A stretch of DNA of 64,000 bases, from NCBI GenBank assembly GCA_019448385.1, contig JAGTXO010000052.1, positions 1 through 64,000 of the forward strand, in the 5' to 3' direction. Source of the DNA: Diacronema lutheri. Its lineage: Eukaryota > Haptophyta > Pavlovophyceae > Pavlovales > Pavlovaceae. Below the pieces are notes generated by a model. That model ran no database searches. It had not been told where the DNA came from and saw only the letters and a list, made by a program, of their open reading frames with translations. Of this stretch, positions 10,839 through 22,961 are shown piece after piece; position 1 is the first letter of the stretch; each line of letters starts with the position of its first letter. The translations under genes were made by a program, and so were the position numbers.

Positions 10839-13800
10839 TCACACGCGCCCGCCAAACTTGCCGTCGCGCGCGTACGCCTCGTGCAGCTCGCGGAAGCGCT
10901 CCTTCCCCGCGTCGTCGAGCGCGCCGAACAAGAAGTTGAGCTGCGGCGGCTCGCACGCGCCGATCAGCGCGTGCACGCCGGGCTGGAGCAGCGGCGCCGC
11001 GCCGGGCGCGAGCGCGCCGCGCGCGCTCGCGCACACGTAGTCCGAGAGCGCGTGCGGCGCGTGCCGGCGGAACATGTCCGGCTCGCGCGCCGCGACCTCG
11101 TACAGTCGGCCGAGCTGCCGCGCGCACGCGCGCACGCCGTCGGGCTCGAGCGCGGTGGGCAGCTGCAGCAGCGCGAGCAGCTGGCGCCACACGCCGACGA
11201 TGGCCGGCGCGCAACGCCGCAGCGCGGGCGCGCGCACGCGCAGCAGCGCGTCCGCCACGCGGTACGCGCCGCCGACGAGCGCGACGAGCTCGACGTGCGC
11301 GAGCGCGCGCGCGTCCGCCGATGCGCGCGCGCGGCGGAGCGCGAGCGCGAGCGCGTGGAGCGCGGCGCTCGCCTCCTCCGTCGTCAGCGCGAGCGCGCCA
11401 TTGGCGCACAGTGCGCAGAGCGCGCCGAGCGCGCCGCCGAGCTCTGCCGCCGTGCGGGCGCACGCGCATGCGAGGGTGAGCGCGTCGAGCACTTCCCCCT
11501 TCAGCGCGCCGAGCGCGCCGAGCTGCGCGTCGACGCTCGCGCCGCACGCGATCCCGAGCGCACGCACGCACGCGCCGCGCGCGCGCTCGCCCGCCTCGCC
11601 GCCCCCGACGGCGCCGTCGGCGCCGCCGCCGCGCACAAGCGTGAACGGCGCGTCGTTCGCCGACGCGGCGCAGCCGTCGAGCAGCGCACGCACGCACGCG
11701 TCGTAGCCGACGGCGTTCGCGCCGCGCAGCAACGCGCGCGCGCTCTGCCAGCCAACGCCGTCGCCTTCGCCGGCCGCGGCGCGCGTGCCGCCGCCGTCGT
11801 CGTCGCGCGCGGCGTCGGCGTCGCGCGCGGCGACGAAGAGCGCGAGCGCGAGGAGCTGCGCGCACGCGCGCGCCGATGGTGGCGGGCGGAGGCGATGCAC
11901 CGCATCGCACGACGCACGGAGCAGGGCGAGCGCATCTCGGCGCGCAGCGCGCCGCTGCTCGGCGCCGGCGTCGGAGTCGGCATCCTGGTCGGCGACGACA
12001 ACGCCGCGCAGCCGGGCGGACGCCATGTCGAGCAGCAAGGGCAGCGAGGCCGCGAGCGCGGCGCCACCGCCATCGCCCGGCGGCACGTCCGCCGCCGGCG
12101 ACACCGTGCGCTCGCGCCGCTTGCGCGAGCGCGCGGCCGCCTCGTCGGCCGGCGACGGCGACGGCGCGCCCATGTCTGCCCTCGTCACAAGCCAACTCGC
12201 CCCTTCCGCGCGAAGGAGCACAGCGCCCGCGGCCAGCGCGCTCGCCGGCATCGGCTCGGCGCGCGCGCGCCACGCGCTGAGCGCGCTGCAGAGCGGCAAC
12301 ACACCCGCGCGCAGCGCAGCCAACGGCGGCGCGCCCGACCCGCGCGCGTGCGCGCGCGCCGCGTCGTCAGCGGCGTCCAGCGCGCCGCCGAGGAGCGCGG
12401 CCGCCATGGCAAGCGCGGGCGACGCATGGTTGCGACCCGGCGGCACGCCCGACCTCGCCTCGGCCAGGGCCGCAGCGGCGAGCTGCTCGGGAATCGGCGC
12501 GAGCTCGCGTGCAGGCGAGCCGTCGGCCCACGCGCGTCCGAGCGCGCGCGCGAGCGCGGCGCGCGCGTCCGCCTCGGCCGCGCAGTTCGCGGGCGCTCGC
12601 GCGAGCGCGAGGAGGAGGGCAGGCCCTGCGCTCGACGGCGCGTCGGCGGACGATCGATCGCGCGCGTCGGTCGACAGGGCGGCGCACAGCGCGTGCGAGT
12701 GTGCGCGGCCTATGACAACCGCAGCACGCGTCCACGCCCGCGCCGCCGCCGCGCCGTCCGCGTGCGCGTCGCTGGCGTGTGCGCTGCTGTTCGCGCCGAG
12801 CGCGCACGCGCAGAGCAGCGCAAAGCCGACGGCCACGCGCGCGAGCAGCGCCGCCTCGGCCGCCGCCATCGCCGCGCTCGGCGCCGCCAGCAGCCGCGCG
12901 AGGCACGCGCGCGCCTGCCGCTCGCCGAGCGCGCGGGCGAGCGCGCAAAGCGCGGCGATGGCGGCGGCCTCCGCGCCGCGCGGCGCGGCGACGGCCAGGG
13001 CGGCGCGCGCGCGTCCGTGCTCGGCGTAGTGCGCGTGCACGGCCGCGAGGAGCTCCGCCCACTCGGTGCGATCCGTCACGGGTGACGCCGTCACGCGTGA
13101 CGCCGTCACGCGTGACGCCGTCACGGGTGACGCCGTCACGCGTGACGCCGTGACGGGTGACGCCGTGACGGGTGGCGCCGAATCGACGGCGCGCGCCGGC
13201 GCGCGGCCGTGTGCGACCTCGAGCCCGCCGACGACTGGACCGTCTTGCACCTCGACGCGCTCGTCGTCGGCGAGCGGGCGCGCGAGCCGCCTGCACAGCC
13301 CGAGCGCCGCGCGCACAACACGCACCAACCCGCCATCATCGCCGCCATCGCCGCCGCCGCCATGCGCGTCCGCCACGCCGGCGCCGCGCAGCGCGCTGAC
13401 GCCCGTCCGGCCGAGGAGGGCGATGAGCGCGCGCGTCGCCGCCGCGTGCGCGTCGGGCAGCTCGGCGAGCGACGCGTCGCACAAGAACGAGAGCGTGACG
13501 TCGCGCGCGGACGTGTGCGCCGCACGCGTCGGTCCCGCTCGCGCCGAGCGCGCGCGCGCCGCCGTCGGCGCCGGCGGCGGCGGTGCCACGGCCGCGCGCG
13601 CGACGGTCTCGTTGAACGAGGCGAGCGCGCCGCGCGGCGCGAGCGGGAGCCACACGTGGAGCGAGGACGTGGCGACGTCGAGGAGCGCCACGCGCACGGC
13701 CAGCGCCTCGCGCGCCTCGCCGCCGTCGTCGTCGTCGCCACCGGCGCCGCGCGCGCCGACGGCGACGGCTGCCACAAGCGCTGTCCACGCACTGCGCTCG

Positions 13801-16800
13801 TCCACGCCGGCGACGGCCCCGCTGTCGCCGAGCTCAAGCGCGCAGCCGCTCCACGCGACGGGCAGCGTCAGCTCGTCGTCGCGCACGGCGCCCGCGCTGT
13901 CCGCCGCGCGCGCGAGGACTCGAGCGCAAAGCGCCGCCAGCTCCGCATCCGCCTCCGCCTCCGCCGCCGCTTCCGCCTCCGCCTCCGCCTCCGCCTCCGC
14001 CCTCCGCCTCCGCCTCCGCCTCCGCCTCCGCGTCCACCTCCACGTCCGCGTCCGCCTCCACGTGCGCGTGCGCGTGCGCGGCGTCGAGCGACGACGCCCG
14101 CGGCGCGCGCGGCGGCGGCGCGCCGGGCGGCGGCGGCTGCTGCTGCTGCGCGCGCGCGCAGCTTCGCGTCACACTGAGCGCGGACGCGCGGCGCGCCGCT
14201 AGCTGCGCCAAGCCCACAGCAAGCACGCCGCCGGCGCGCGCGAGCGGCTCGGCCTCGCGCGCGCCTTGCGCGTCGCCGGCGCTGCGCAAGCCGCCGGACT
14301 GTCCGGTGCGCGCGCCGGAGTGTCCGGTACGCGCGGGTGCGGATTCCGCGTGCGCTGCTCCGAAGACCGCGCGCACCGCCACGTCAAAGCCATCGCACAC
14401 GAGGCGCGAGCACGGCCACGCGCCATTGTCGAGTGCGCGCGGCGCGGTCGCGTCCAAGACGGCGCGCAGCGACGCGCACGGCGCCGAGTGCGCACCCACG
14501 CACGCCGCAGCGGGATCGCGTCGAGTCGTTTTCACGATGGCGTCGGCTGCGGCGCGCGACACCACCGCGCCCGCAGCCCCCGCCGGCGCGCGCGGCAGCG
14601 CGTAGCCAAGTTGCTCTGCGCAGCGCAGCGCGTCGTGCGCCGCTCGCCATAACTGCGCGCACGCCGCCCATGCTGCGCCGAGCGCCGCCGCGCGCGCGGA
14701 CGCGTCCGCCGAGCCCGCCGCTTCGGCCGTCGCGTCGCCGTCGCGCACCGCAGCCGCCGCGTCCATCGCCGCGCGCGCGAGCGCGTCGTGCGCGCGCGCG
14801 ACGCGCGGCAGCAGCCGCGCGCTGGCCGCGCCGACGTGCGCGCAATTGGCAGCGTCCAGCGCGAGCCCATCCACGATGGCGGTGCCGACCACCGCTTGCG
14901 CCGCGCACCGCAGCGCCTCGCGCGCGCTCGCGCGCGGCGCGCGCGCGGCGAGGTCGCACAGCGAGGCGCACGCGCCGTCGTGATCGCCGCCATTTCCGCC
15001 GCAGCCATCGCCGCGAACGTCGGCGAACAGCGCGGGCGCATCGTCCACGCCGTCCGCGTCGCCCGCGCCGATCGCGCGCTGCACGGCGGCGCACAGCGCC
15101 TTCGCCTGCGCACGCGGCGCGGCGCGCAGCTCACGCGGCAGTGCGGCAAACAGCCAGGAGAGCCCGCTCAAGCACGCGCCCGCCGACATGGGCGATGCGC
15201 CCTCCGAGCCGCGCGCGCCGGCGCCGGCAGCGGCAACGCCCGACACGACGCGGCCGGAAGTTTCCGGGAACGAGCCTCCCGCTTCGACGAGCAGCTGCGA
15301 GCAGAGCGCAGGCAGCATGCGTCGCGCGCCAAAGTTGCGAAGCAGCTCCTCGCCGAGCGCGCGCGCCGCGCGCCGCGCGAGCGGCGGCAGCGCGGCGCGC
15401 CCCGCCTCGTTGAGCGTGCAGCCGCGTCGCGCGCGCACGCCGGACGCGCGCGCGCGCCCGTGCGCGCTCGCGTCGACGAGGGCGATGGTGGTGCGCAGCG
15501 TGGGCGGCGCATCGATCGCCGCAGGGCAGAGGCTCGACAGAGCGTGCGCGTGCGCGCACAGCGCCGCGCCGACGAGCGCCGCGAGCGCGCCGTCGTCGTC
15601 GTCGTCATCGCCGTCGTCGTCGCGAGCGCGCGTGACATGCCACCGCCACCACTCCGCCGCGCGCGACGCCGCGCGCGCGTGCGCGCGGACCCGCTCGAGC
15701 TGCGCGCCTCCGCGGTCGGAATGCGGCTCGTACGCGCACGCGGCCAAACCGCCACCCGCCGCGCCCGCGAGAGCCGCGGCACCCGCCCAGCCGCCACAGT
15801 CCACGCCGGCGGCCGCCGCGTGCTCGAGCGCGCGCGCGAGCGGCACGGGTCGGGCGGCGGCGCGCAGCAGCCGCGCGCACGCGACGAGCGCGCCCGCGCA
15901 CGCCGCCGCGGCGCGCACGGCCGACTCGCCTTTCGCGCGCGCGTCCACCACGCGCGCGGCGCCGCGCGTCGACAGGGCATGCAGCGCGAGCGCAAGTCGC
16001 GCCTCGCACATGCCGAGCGTCTTGTCGAGCATGGCGAACGCAAGCGACGGCGCGCTCGCCGCGCCGCTCGCGTCCGCCGCGCCGGCCGCGCCGCCTGCCG
16101 CGTGCCGCCTGCGCTTGGCGCTCGGCTCGGCCGCCATGCTCGCCGACGCCGCGCCAAGCGCACCGTCGCGCTGCGCGCGCAGCGCGACGTGCAGCGCGCG
16201 CCGGCTCGCCTCGGCGAGCGTGAACCACTCGACGACGCAGCACAGGCCGCCGTGCACGCCGCCGCCCGTGCGCGCGTCGCGCGCGCCCGCGCCGTCCGCG
16301 CGCGCCCCGCTGCCCCCGCGCCGACCGTCGCGCGGCGCGGCCGCGCGCGTCGCGCGCACCGCGCCGCCGCATGCGACGACGGCAAAGTCGGCGGCGCCAA
16401 AGTCGGCGGCGTCCGCGTCGGCCGCGAGCGCGTCGAGCGCCTCGGGCAACACCCTCTCGTAGCTCAGCGCCGCGGCGGCCGCCGCGCCCTTCTCCGCGCC
16501 GCCGGCGCGTGGCACCGCGCGCGCGGCGACTGAGTCGGAGTTGGAGGCCGCGGGCGCCGCCACCCGCCCGCTCTCGCCCTCGCGCGCGCTGCTGACGGCA
16601 TGGCCCGCGAGCGCGCGCGCCTCGCCGTTCGGGCCGCCGCGCTCGCCGCCAACGCCGCCGCCACTGGCGCCACCGTTGGCGCCGAGCAGCTGCGCGTATG
16701 CGTGGATGTGCTCGGGATGGCAGAGAACAGCACCAAGCCGCGCGGCACACAATCTCGCGAGCGCGCCGAGCGCGCGTCGCCTCTGCGCGCCAGTCACGCG

Positions 16801-17994
16801 CGTCGGCGGTTGCGGCTGTGCGCCGCGCTGCGCGTGCAAGCGCGCGCGCTCGTCCTTGCACGTCCCGCCCTCGCCCCCGCCACCGCACGTCCCGCCCTCG
16901 CCCCCGCCCCCGCCCCCGCTCCCGCCGTCGCGAGTGCCGTCGCCGTCGCCGTCGGCGTCGGCGTCGGCGTCGGCGTATTCCTCGCTCGCGACGACGGCGG
17001 CGCGTGCCAGCGCCCCGACCGCGCGCCAGCCGTGCCGCGCTGCCGCGTCTGCTACCGCGCCTACGGCCTCGAGCGGCGGCGCGAGCGGGCAGCCGACCGC
17101 AAGGGCGTCTTCGCCCGCATCCCCGCCGGGCCGCTCCTCGGTCGCCGCGTGCGCGTGCGCGAGCACCGCGAGGCACGGCCGGAGCAGGTGCGCGCACACA
17201 GCGGCGAAGATGACTCTCTGTGTCGGCGCATGCTCGGTCGCAGCCGCTACCGCCACGAGCGCGCACGCGGCGATGCGAGCGGCGCTGAGCTCCGCGGCGG
17301 CGGCGGCCATGGCGAGCGATGCAGCGTCGACCGAGCGCGCAACGCCCGCCTTCACGTCCGCGCCCGCCAGCGCCACGTCGGCCGCCTCGGCCGCCGCGCG
17401 CGCCGACGCGGCGACGTCGAGCGCGGTCTCGGCAAACGCGCAGAGTGAAGTGAGCGGCGGGCGGAAGCAGAGCGCGCAGCGCGCGGAGAAGAGGCGCGAA
17501 AGCGCGCCGTCAAGCGCGTCAAGCAGCGCCACGCGTACTGCCGCCGCCTCCGACTCGGCCAGCGGCGCGCCGCCGCCACCGTCCGCTCGCGCGGGTGCGC
17601 CGTCGCGCGGCGGCGAGCACGCGTGCGCGCCTGGCACGCACGCCTCGAGCGCGCGCGCGGCGGCGGTGAGGAGGAGGCGCGCCGAGGACGAGATGGCGCC
17701 TTGCAATCGATCGAGAGCTGGCGGTTCGGCGAGGCGCGCGAGCAGCATCCACGCGCCGGGCAGCGCGTACGCGGGCGCCGCGTGCGCGGGCGCCGCTCGC
17801 GCGGGCGAGGCCGCGTCGGCGGGCCGATTCGCGGCGGTGCCCTTGATCGAGCGGTGCAGCGTCGACGCGAGCCAGTCGAAGACTGCGCGCTCGCACATGG
17901 GCACCGTCGCCGCGTCCAGCATCCCGTGCGCCGCCGCGAGCTTGGCGCCGACGCCGAGCGCCGGATCGGCGAGCGGCGACGCCGGCGACGCCAT
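10839..17994 (-). CDS. URB2: URB2/NPA2 family nucleolar ribosome-biogenesis protein
   Basis: Encodes a huge helical-repeat protein of about 2,385 residues, rich in Ala. The C-terminal ~50 residues ([20 protein letters not shown], then a Phe-rich helix ending KFGGRV) match the diagnostic URB2/NPA2 C-terminal domain, and the N-terminus ([20 protein letters not shown], then [10 protein letters not shown]) resembles URB2 N-termini. URB2 proteins act in early 60S (27S pre-rRNA) assembly in the nucleolus. The gene appears intronless. Its length of 7,156 nt is one over a multiple of three: frame changes at an irregular unit of the (CTCCGC)n coding repeat near 13999, where the upstream 1,388-codon and downstream 1,015-codon frames overlap. 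This is probably a repeat indel or sequencing error rather than two genes. ATG at 17994 is preferred over an in-frame GTG six bases upstream. It is longer than animal URB2 (about 1,500 residues) because of Gly/Ala-rich insertions. Divergent from the IPMS gene with 83 bp between start codons. Confidence 0.7.
13075..13179. repeat. 15-bp palindromic tandem repeat within URB2
   Basis: Seven 15-bp units of GTCACGSGTGACGCC type. Four carry minor changes, while three contain the perfect 12-bp palindrome GTCACGCGTGAC. The array keeps frame and codes a repeating Val-Thr-Ala-Ser-Pro/Arg pentapeptide. Confidence 0.85.
13935..14065. repeat. CTCCGC hexanucleotide microsatellite in URB2 coding sequence
   Basis: Runs of CTCCGC and CTCCAC units encode Glu-Ala and Asp-Val/Asp-Ala dipeptides on the minus strand. 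One irregular unit (GCCCTCCGCC, near 13999) breaks the coding frame of URB2 at this point. Confidence 0.8.
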
Positions 17995-18077
17995 GGGCAC
18001 GCGCGCGGGTACAACTTAAATCGTTTGCCGCGTGGCGACCGCCATCCCCAGTCCATTTGGTCCCCAAGGACAAGGAC
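17995..18077. promoter_or_regulatory. Bidirectional promoter region, URB2 / IPMS
   Basis: Only 83 bp separate the divergent start codons. It holds an AT-richer core (ACTTAAATCGTTTG, about 18014-18027) in otherwise GC-rich DNA. No canonical TATA box is evident. Shared regulation is inferred from the spacing. Confidence 0.4.
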
Positions 18078-19544
18078 ATGCTCCTCTCGCGCGTGCACGC
18101 CGCCGGCTGCGCGCGCAGAGCAGGCGCGCGCGTCGCGCCCGCGCTCGCGCGGGCCTTCTCGGCCGCCGTGCCCGCGCGCGGTGACAAGGAGAAGCTCATC
18201 ATCTTTGGTGCGCGCCACGCGCGGCCGCACCGCGCCGCGAGCGGCCGCGCCGTGCCGGCGCCGCGCCGACGGCGCGCCCCACGCGAGCCGCCTCTGCGCC
18301 GCGCCCGCCGCCGCGCCGCGCGCAGACACGACCCTCCGCGACGGCGAGCAGTCACCTGGCGCGACGCTGACGGGCAAGGAGAAGCTCCTCATCGCTCGCA
18401 TGCTCTGGTGGGGCGCCTGCTCGCCCGGCGACGGCGCCGTGTGCCGAGCAGCGCGGCGCGCCGGCCGCGCGCGCCGGGCCGCGCGCGCGCGCTCTCGCTC
18501 GCGCGCTCGCGCCTGCGTGCGGGCTCATCGCGCCACCGCTCGCCGCGGCCGCGTCGTCCCGCGCCGCCGTGCGCCGCGCGGCGCCGCGCGCGCCGTCCGC
18601 CGCGCAGCCGCCTTGGCGTCGACGTGTGCGAGGCTGGCTTCCCGATTGCCTCGGACGGCGACTTTGAGGCCGTGCGCACAATCGCGCAGGAGGTCGGTGG
18701 GATCACCGAGGGCCGCGTTGCGCCCATGCGCATCTGTGGCCTCGCGCGCGCCAACGAGAAGGATCTCGATCGCTGTTACGACGCCGTGCGCCATGCGCCG
18801 CTCAACCGCATCCACACCTTCCTCGCGTCGTCTGACATCCACCTGCAGCACAAGCTCAACATCTCGCGCGCCGTCTGCATCGAGCGCGCCGTCAGCGCCG
18901 TGCGCCACGCGCGCAGCATGTACGCGCGCGCGCGCGTGCACACACGGCATCCGCCCATCCGCCCGGCCAACGCCCCTACCCCATCCATGGCTGTTTTAAC
19001 CTCGGCGTGTGTGGCGTGTGTGGCATGCGGGCGTGAGCGAGCGCGGGCGGCGGCCGCGGGCAGCCTTGCGACTGGGGTCTTTTCGCGCCATCCGTGCAAG
19101 CCACGCGCGGACCCCCACACCGCGCCCGCCACCCGACTGCAGCGCGTGCATTCACGCCGCGGGCTGGGGTGCGGCCGAGTGGGCGGACAGCCGTTCCGGG
19201 CCGAGTGGGCGGACGGGAGGGTTGGTTCGCGCCCGGCGCGTGCGAACCAACCCGCACCCTCCCGCGCACCAACCCCGCCACGCCCGTTCCGGCGTGCGCG
19301 CGCAGGTGCGACAACATTGAGTTCTCGCCCGAGGACGCTGGCCGCTCAGACCGCGACTTCCTCGTCGAGCTGCTCGACGCGGTGATTGAGGCGGGCGCGA
19401 CGACGCTGAACATTCCCGACACTGTCGGTTACACCGTCCCCTTCGAGTGCGTCCGCTTTCTTCGCCCACCCCTTGCTGTCCCCCCCCCCCCCCCCCCCCC
19501 CCTGCCCACCCCGCCTACCATCCCCCCTCCCCCTTTCCCACCCA

Positions 19545-19587
<43 letters not shown>

Positions 19588-19609
19588 CCTGCCCACCCAC
19601 CCCAAACCA

Positions 19610-19641
<32 letters not shown>

Positions 19642-21272
19642 ACCCCACCCACTTACCAGATATGCATCGCTGATCGCGCACCTCAAAGCGAAGTGCAAGG
19701 GTGGCGACGCCATCATCTGGTCAACCCACTGCCACAACGACCTCGGCCTCGCCACCGCCAACACGCTCGCCGCCGTCCAGGCCGGCGCGCGCCAGGTCGA
19801 GGTGACGCTCAACTCGCTCGGCGAGCGCGCGGGCAACACGTCGCTCGAGGAGGTCGTGATGGCCGTGCGCACGCGGCCCAATCACTACCCGTACCACGTC
19901 GACATCGACACGACGCAGGTGCGCTAGCGGGCGTGCGCGATGTCCGGCGGCTGTGCGTGAGGGGATGTGCGGCAGCTGCGCGTGAGGGGATGTCAGGCAG
20001 CTGTGCGTGAGGGGATGTCCGGCAGCTGCGTGTGAGGGGATGTCCGGCAGCTGCGCGTGAGGGGAAGTCCGGCAGCTGTGCGTGAGGGGATGTCCGGCAG
20101 CTGTGCGTGAGGGGATGTCCGGCAGCTGCGCGTGAGGGGATGTCCGGCAGCTGCGCGTGAGGGGATGTCCGGCAGCTGTGCGTGAGGGGATGTCCGGCAG
20201 CTGCGCGTGAGGGGAAGTCCGGCAGCTGTGCGTGAGGGGAAGTCCGGCAGCTGTGCGTGAGGGGATGTCCGGCAGCTGCGCGTGAGGGGATGTCCGGCAG
20301 CTGCGCGTGAGGGGATGTGCGGCAGCTGCGTGTGAGGGGATGTCCGGCAGCTGCGCGTGTGTGCGGCAGAGGCGGCGCTAGCTTTGAGCGGTTCGTGTGC
20401 AGGCGGGGCGCCGCCCAGGGCGCGCGGCGCGTCTCCCGATCCCTCGCCCTTCCTTCCGAAAATAATTTCGATCCCGGCCACAACCCCCCATTTCGCAGCC
20501 GATCCCACCCCCGATCCCATATGCCATGACCCCTGACCCCACCCCCCCCCCCCCCCTCCATATCACACCTGCGCCGATCCCAACAATTCAACCTCCCATC
20601 CCTCACTCCCATTCAACACCGATCCCATCCCTCCAATCCCAAATGCCCCACCACCCCCCTCCCCCCTTCCCCTCTCCATTTTCCCGCGCTTTTCAGATCA
20701 TCCGCGCCTCAAAGATGGTCGCGCTCTACACGGGCATCCCCGTGCAGCCCAACAAGGCGATCGTCGGCGCGAACGCCTTTGCGCACGAGGCGGGCATCCA
20801 CCAGCACGGCGTGCTCAAGCACGCGGCCACGTGCGCGCGTCTCGCGCCACCTCGCACCCACCCACCCACCCACTTACCCACCCACCCAAGCACTTACACA
20901 CCCGCCCACCCACTTGCCCACCCACCCAAGCACTTACCCACCCGCCCACACCTATCATAAAAGATCTCATTCGCCCGCCGTACCCACTTACCCACCGCCC
21001 CGCAGCTACGAGATCATGACGCCCGAGAGCGTCGGCGCCGACTCCGCGCTCATCCTGGGCAAGCACTCGGGCAAGGCCGCCTTCAAGCAGCGCCTTATCG
21101 CCGTGAGCACGCCGCTTCCCCCCCCCCCCCCTTTCCGCCCGGCGCGTCCCCTTCGTCCCCCGCCCCGCCCCCGCCCCCTTTCCACGCCCCACGCCCCCCT
21201 TCCGCGCCCCGCGTGTTAACCCCCCACCCCCCCACACACACCCCACCCCATCCACCCCCTGTTCCCTCCCCC

Positions 21273-21305
<33 letters not shown>

Positions 21306-22581
21306 CAGCTCGGCTACCCCGAGATCGCCCAAGACGAGGCTCAACTCGAGAAGCTCGTCAGTGAGTTCAAGACAGTCGCAGACCAGAAGAAGCACGTGAC
21401 TGACGCGGACATTGAAGCCATCCTCGTGCGATGCGCGGCGCGAGGCCGTGTCCCGCGCGGCGCGCGGCGTTCGATGCGGGGTGGGGCAGGGGCGGGGGGG
21501 GGGGGGGGGAATCTGGAATGCAAAGCATGCGGGACGTGCGTGTCTGCGTGTGTGTGTGTGTGTGTGTGCGGGAGGGAGGGGAGGGAGGGGAGGGAAGGGG
21601 AGGGAGGGCTTGGTACCCATCCTGCGACCCCCGCCTCTGTGCTCCCCCCCCCCCCCCCCACCCCCCTCTCCCCCTCCCCAATTCCATCCCCATCTGCCCG
21701 CCCTCACACCGCGCGCCTCCCCCCTCGCTCGGCCGCGCCCCAGGCCGACCGCGTCGCCAACCCGGCCGAATCCGACTCCTGGACCTTCGAGTCGCTCCAG
21801 CTCACCGCCGGCACGGACGGCAAGGATCGCGTACGCGCGACAGCGACCATCGCGCTCGTCGACGCGCAGGGGACGGAGCACGTCGAGGCCGCGATCGGCA
21901 GCGGGCCCGTCGAGGCGACGTTCAAGGCGATCAACCGGATCATCAAGATGTGCGCGCGCAGCCGCAGCGGGCCGCGACTGGGCGACTGGCGCTTGGTGAT
22001 CGCCCCCTTTTTTTTAAAAAGGGTGTTTTGATTGGCGCGCTGCCGATGGCGGCCTCAACGCGACTGCGAGCCGCGACTGCGCGACAGCGCGCCACTGCCG
22101 TGCAGTGCCGTGCGATGCGATCCGCATGCTGCCCCCTTCCCCCCCCCCCCCCCCCCCCCCCCCCCTCCTTCCACCCCTCCTTCCCCCCCCCCCCCCTCTT
22201 CATCCCTTCCCTTCCCATCCCTTCCCCCGCCGCGTCCGCAGCCCTGTCAACCTCGTGCAGTACAACGTAAATGCCGTGACTGGCGGCAAGGACGCGCTCG
22301 GTGGCGTGCTCGTGCACATTCAGCCGAGGGACCCCGCCGACGCGGCGGAGGACGGCGAGTCGCACGATGGCGTCACGCGCTCTGACAAAGCCAAGGGTGT
22401 GCCCACATACACAGGCCATGGCACTTCGACCGACATCATCGTCGCAAGCGCGCTCTCGTGCGTTGCGCGCGCGAGTCGCACGCGCGCGCGCGTGCGCGCG
22501 CTTGCTCTCGCCCGTGCCCCACTTGTTCCATGCACGCTTCGTCACTAACGCCCTCATCGGACCATCTCCTGCCCCCCTCCC

Positions 22582-22613
<32 letters not shown>

Positions 22614-22763
22614 ACCCGCCATTCTTGGCCGCATCCACGGTGCACGAGCAGTTACGTGAGCGCGCTCAACAAGCTGATCGCGCTCGGCTCGGTGGCCAAC
22701 CCGATCAAGGTAAGCGTTGCTCTCAATTCGCCCGACCGCATCCTTGACGGCAAGGCGGTCTGA
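18078..22763 (+). CDS. IPMS: 2-isopropylmalate synthase, 11 exons
   Basis: Condenses acetyl-CoA with 2-oxoisovalerate in the first committed step of leucine synthesis. Exons: 18078-18207, 18326-18407, 18608-18919, 19306-19446, 19660-19918, 20697-20830, 21006-21102, 21309-21425, 21744-21949, 22242-22457, 22652-22763. They sum to 1,806 nt with every phase consistent, giving 601 aa. The first ~40 residues are Arg/Ala-rich with no acids, an organelle transit peptide (plastid or mitochondrion). The catalytic TIM barrel follows with [29 protein letters not shown], and metal-binding STHCHNDLG. The C-terminal regulatory domain ([14 protein letters not shown] to [14 protein letters not shown]) is present, so leucine feedback is plausible. 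All donors are GT, mostly GTGCG, and several introns carry long C-only tracts. The final exon reads through a possible GTAAGC donor to a TGA, so a further 3' exon cannot be excluded. Confidence 0.92.
19447..19659 (+). other. IPMS intron 4 with long C homopolymers
   Basis: Donor GTGCGTCC and acceptor TTACCAG bracket 213 bp that is dominated by runs of C up to about 30 bases, broken by short T/A interruptions. It is the clearest example in this window of a C-only polypyrimidine tract; introns 5, 7, 8, 9 and 10 of the same gene carry similar C-rich tracts. Confidence 0.85.
19935..20360. repeat. 25-bp minisatellite in IPMS intron 5
   Basis: About 17 tandem copies of a 25-bp unit containing GATGTCCGGCAGCTGCG and GTGAGGG, with T/C variation at one position and a few A/T and G/C changes. 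It lies fully within the 778-bp intron at 19919-20696. Each unit contains a GTGAGG, so the array presents many decoy splice donors. Confidence 0.85.
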
Positions 22764-22961
22764 TCTGATCTCAGCACGAGGCGAGGCGGTAGAGCGCGCG
22801 CGCGCGGGGCGGGGAGCGGCGGTTGTGGTCGAGCGCGGCGGGCGGGAGGGGCGAGGCGTGATGCACTTTAATCGTCGACGATGTGCTCCCTGGCCGTGAA
22901 CTGACTGCGAGAGTAGAACGGACAGGAGGGCGAGCACACAACCGACAACGTTTACGTCCGC

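Noticed and set aside
12367-13296. Several long frames antisense or out of frame with URB2
   Set aside because: They are composition shadows rich in Arg and Ala. Only the minus-strand frames joined at 13999 show family similarity.
19935-20360. CRISPR-like array
   Set aside because: Units are directly adjacent with no unique spacers, inside an intron of a eukaryotic gene; it is a minisatellite.
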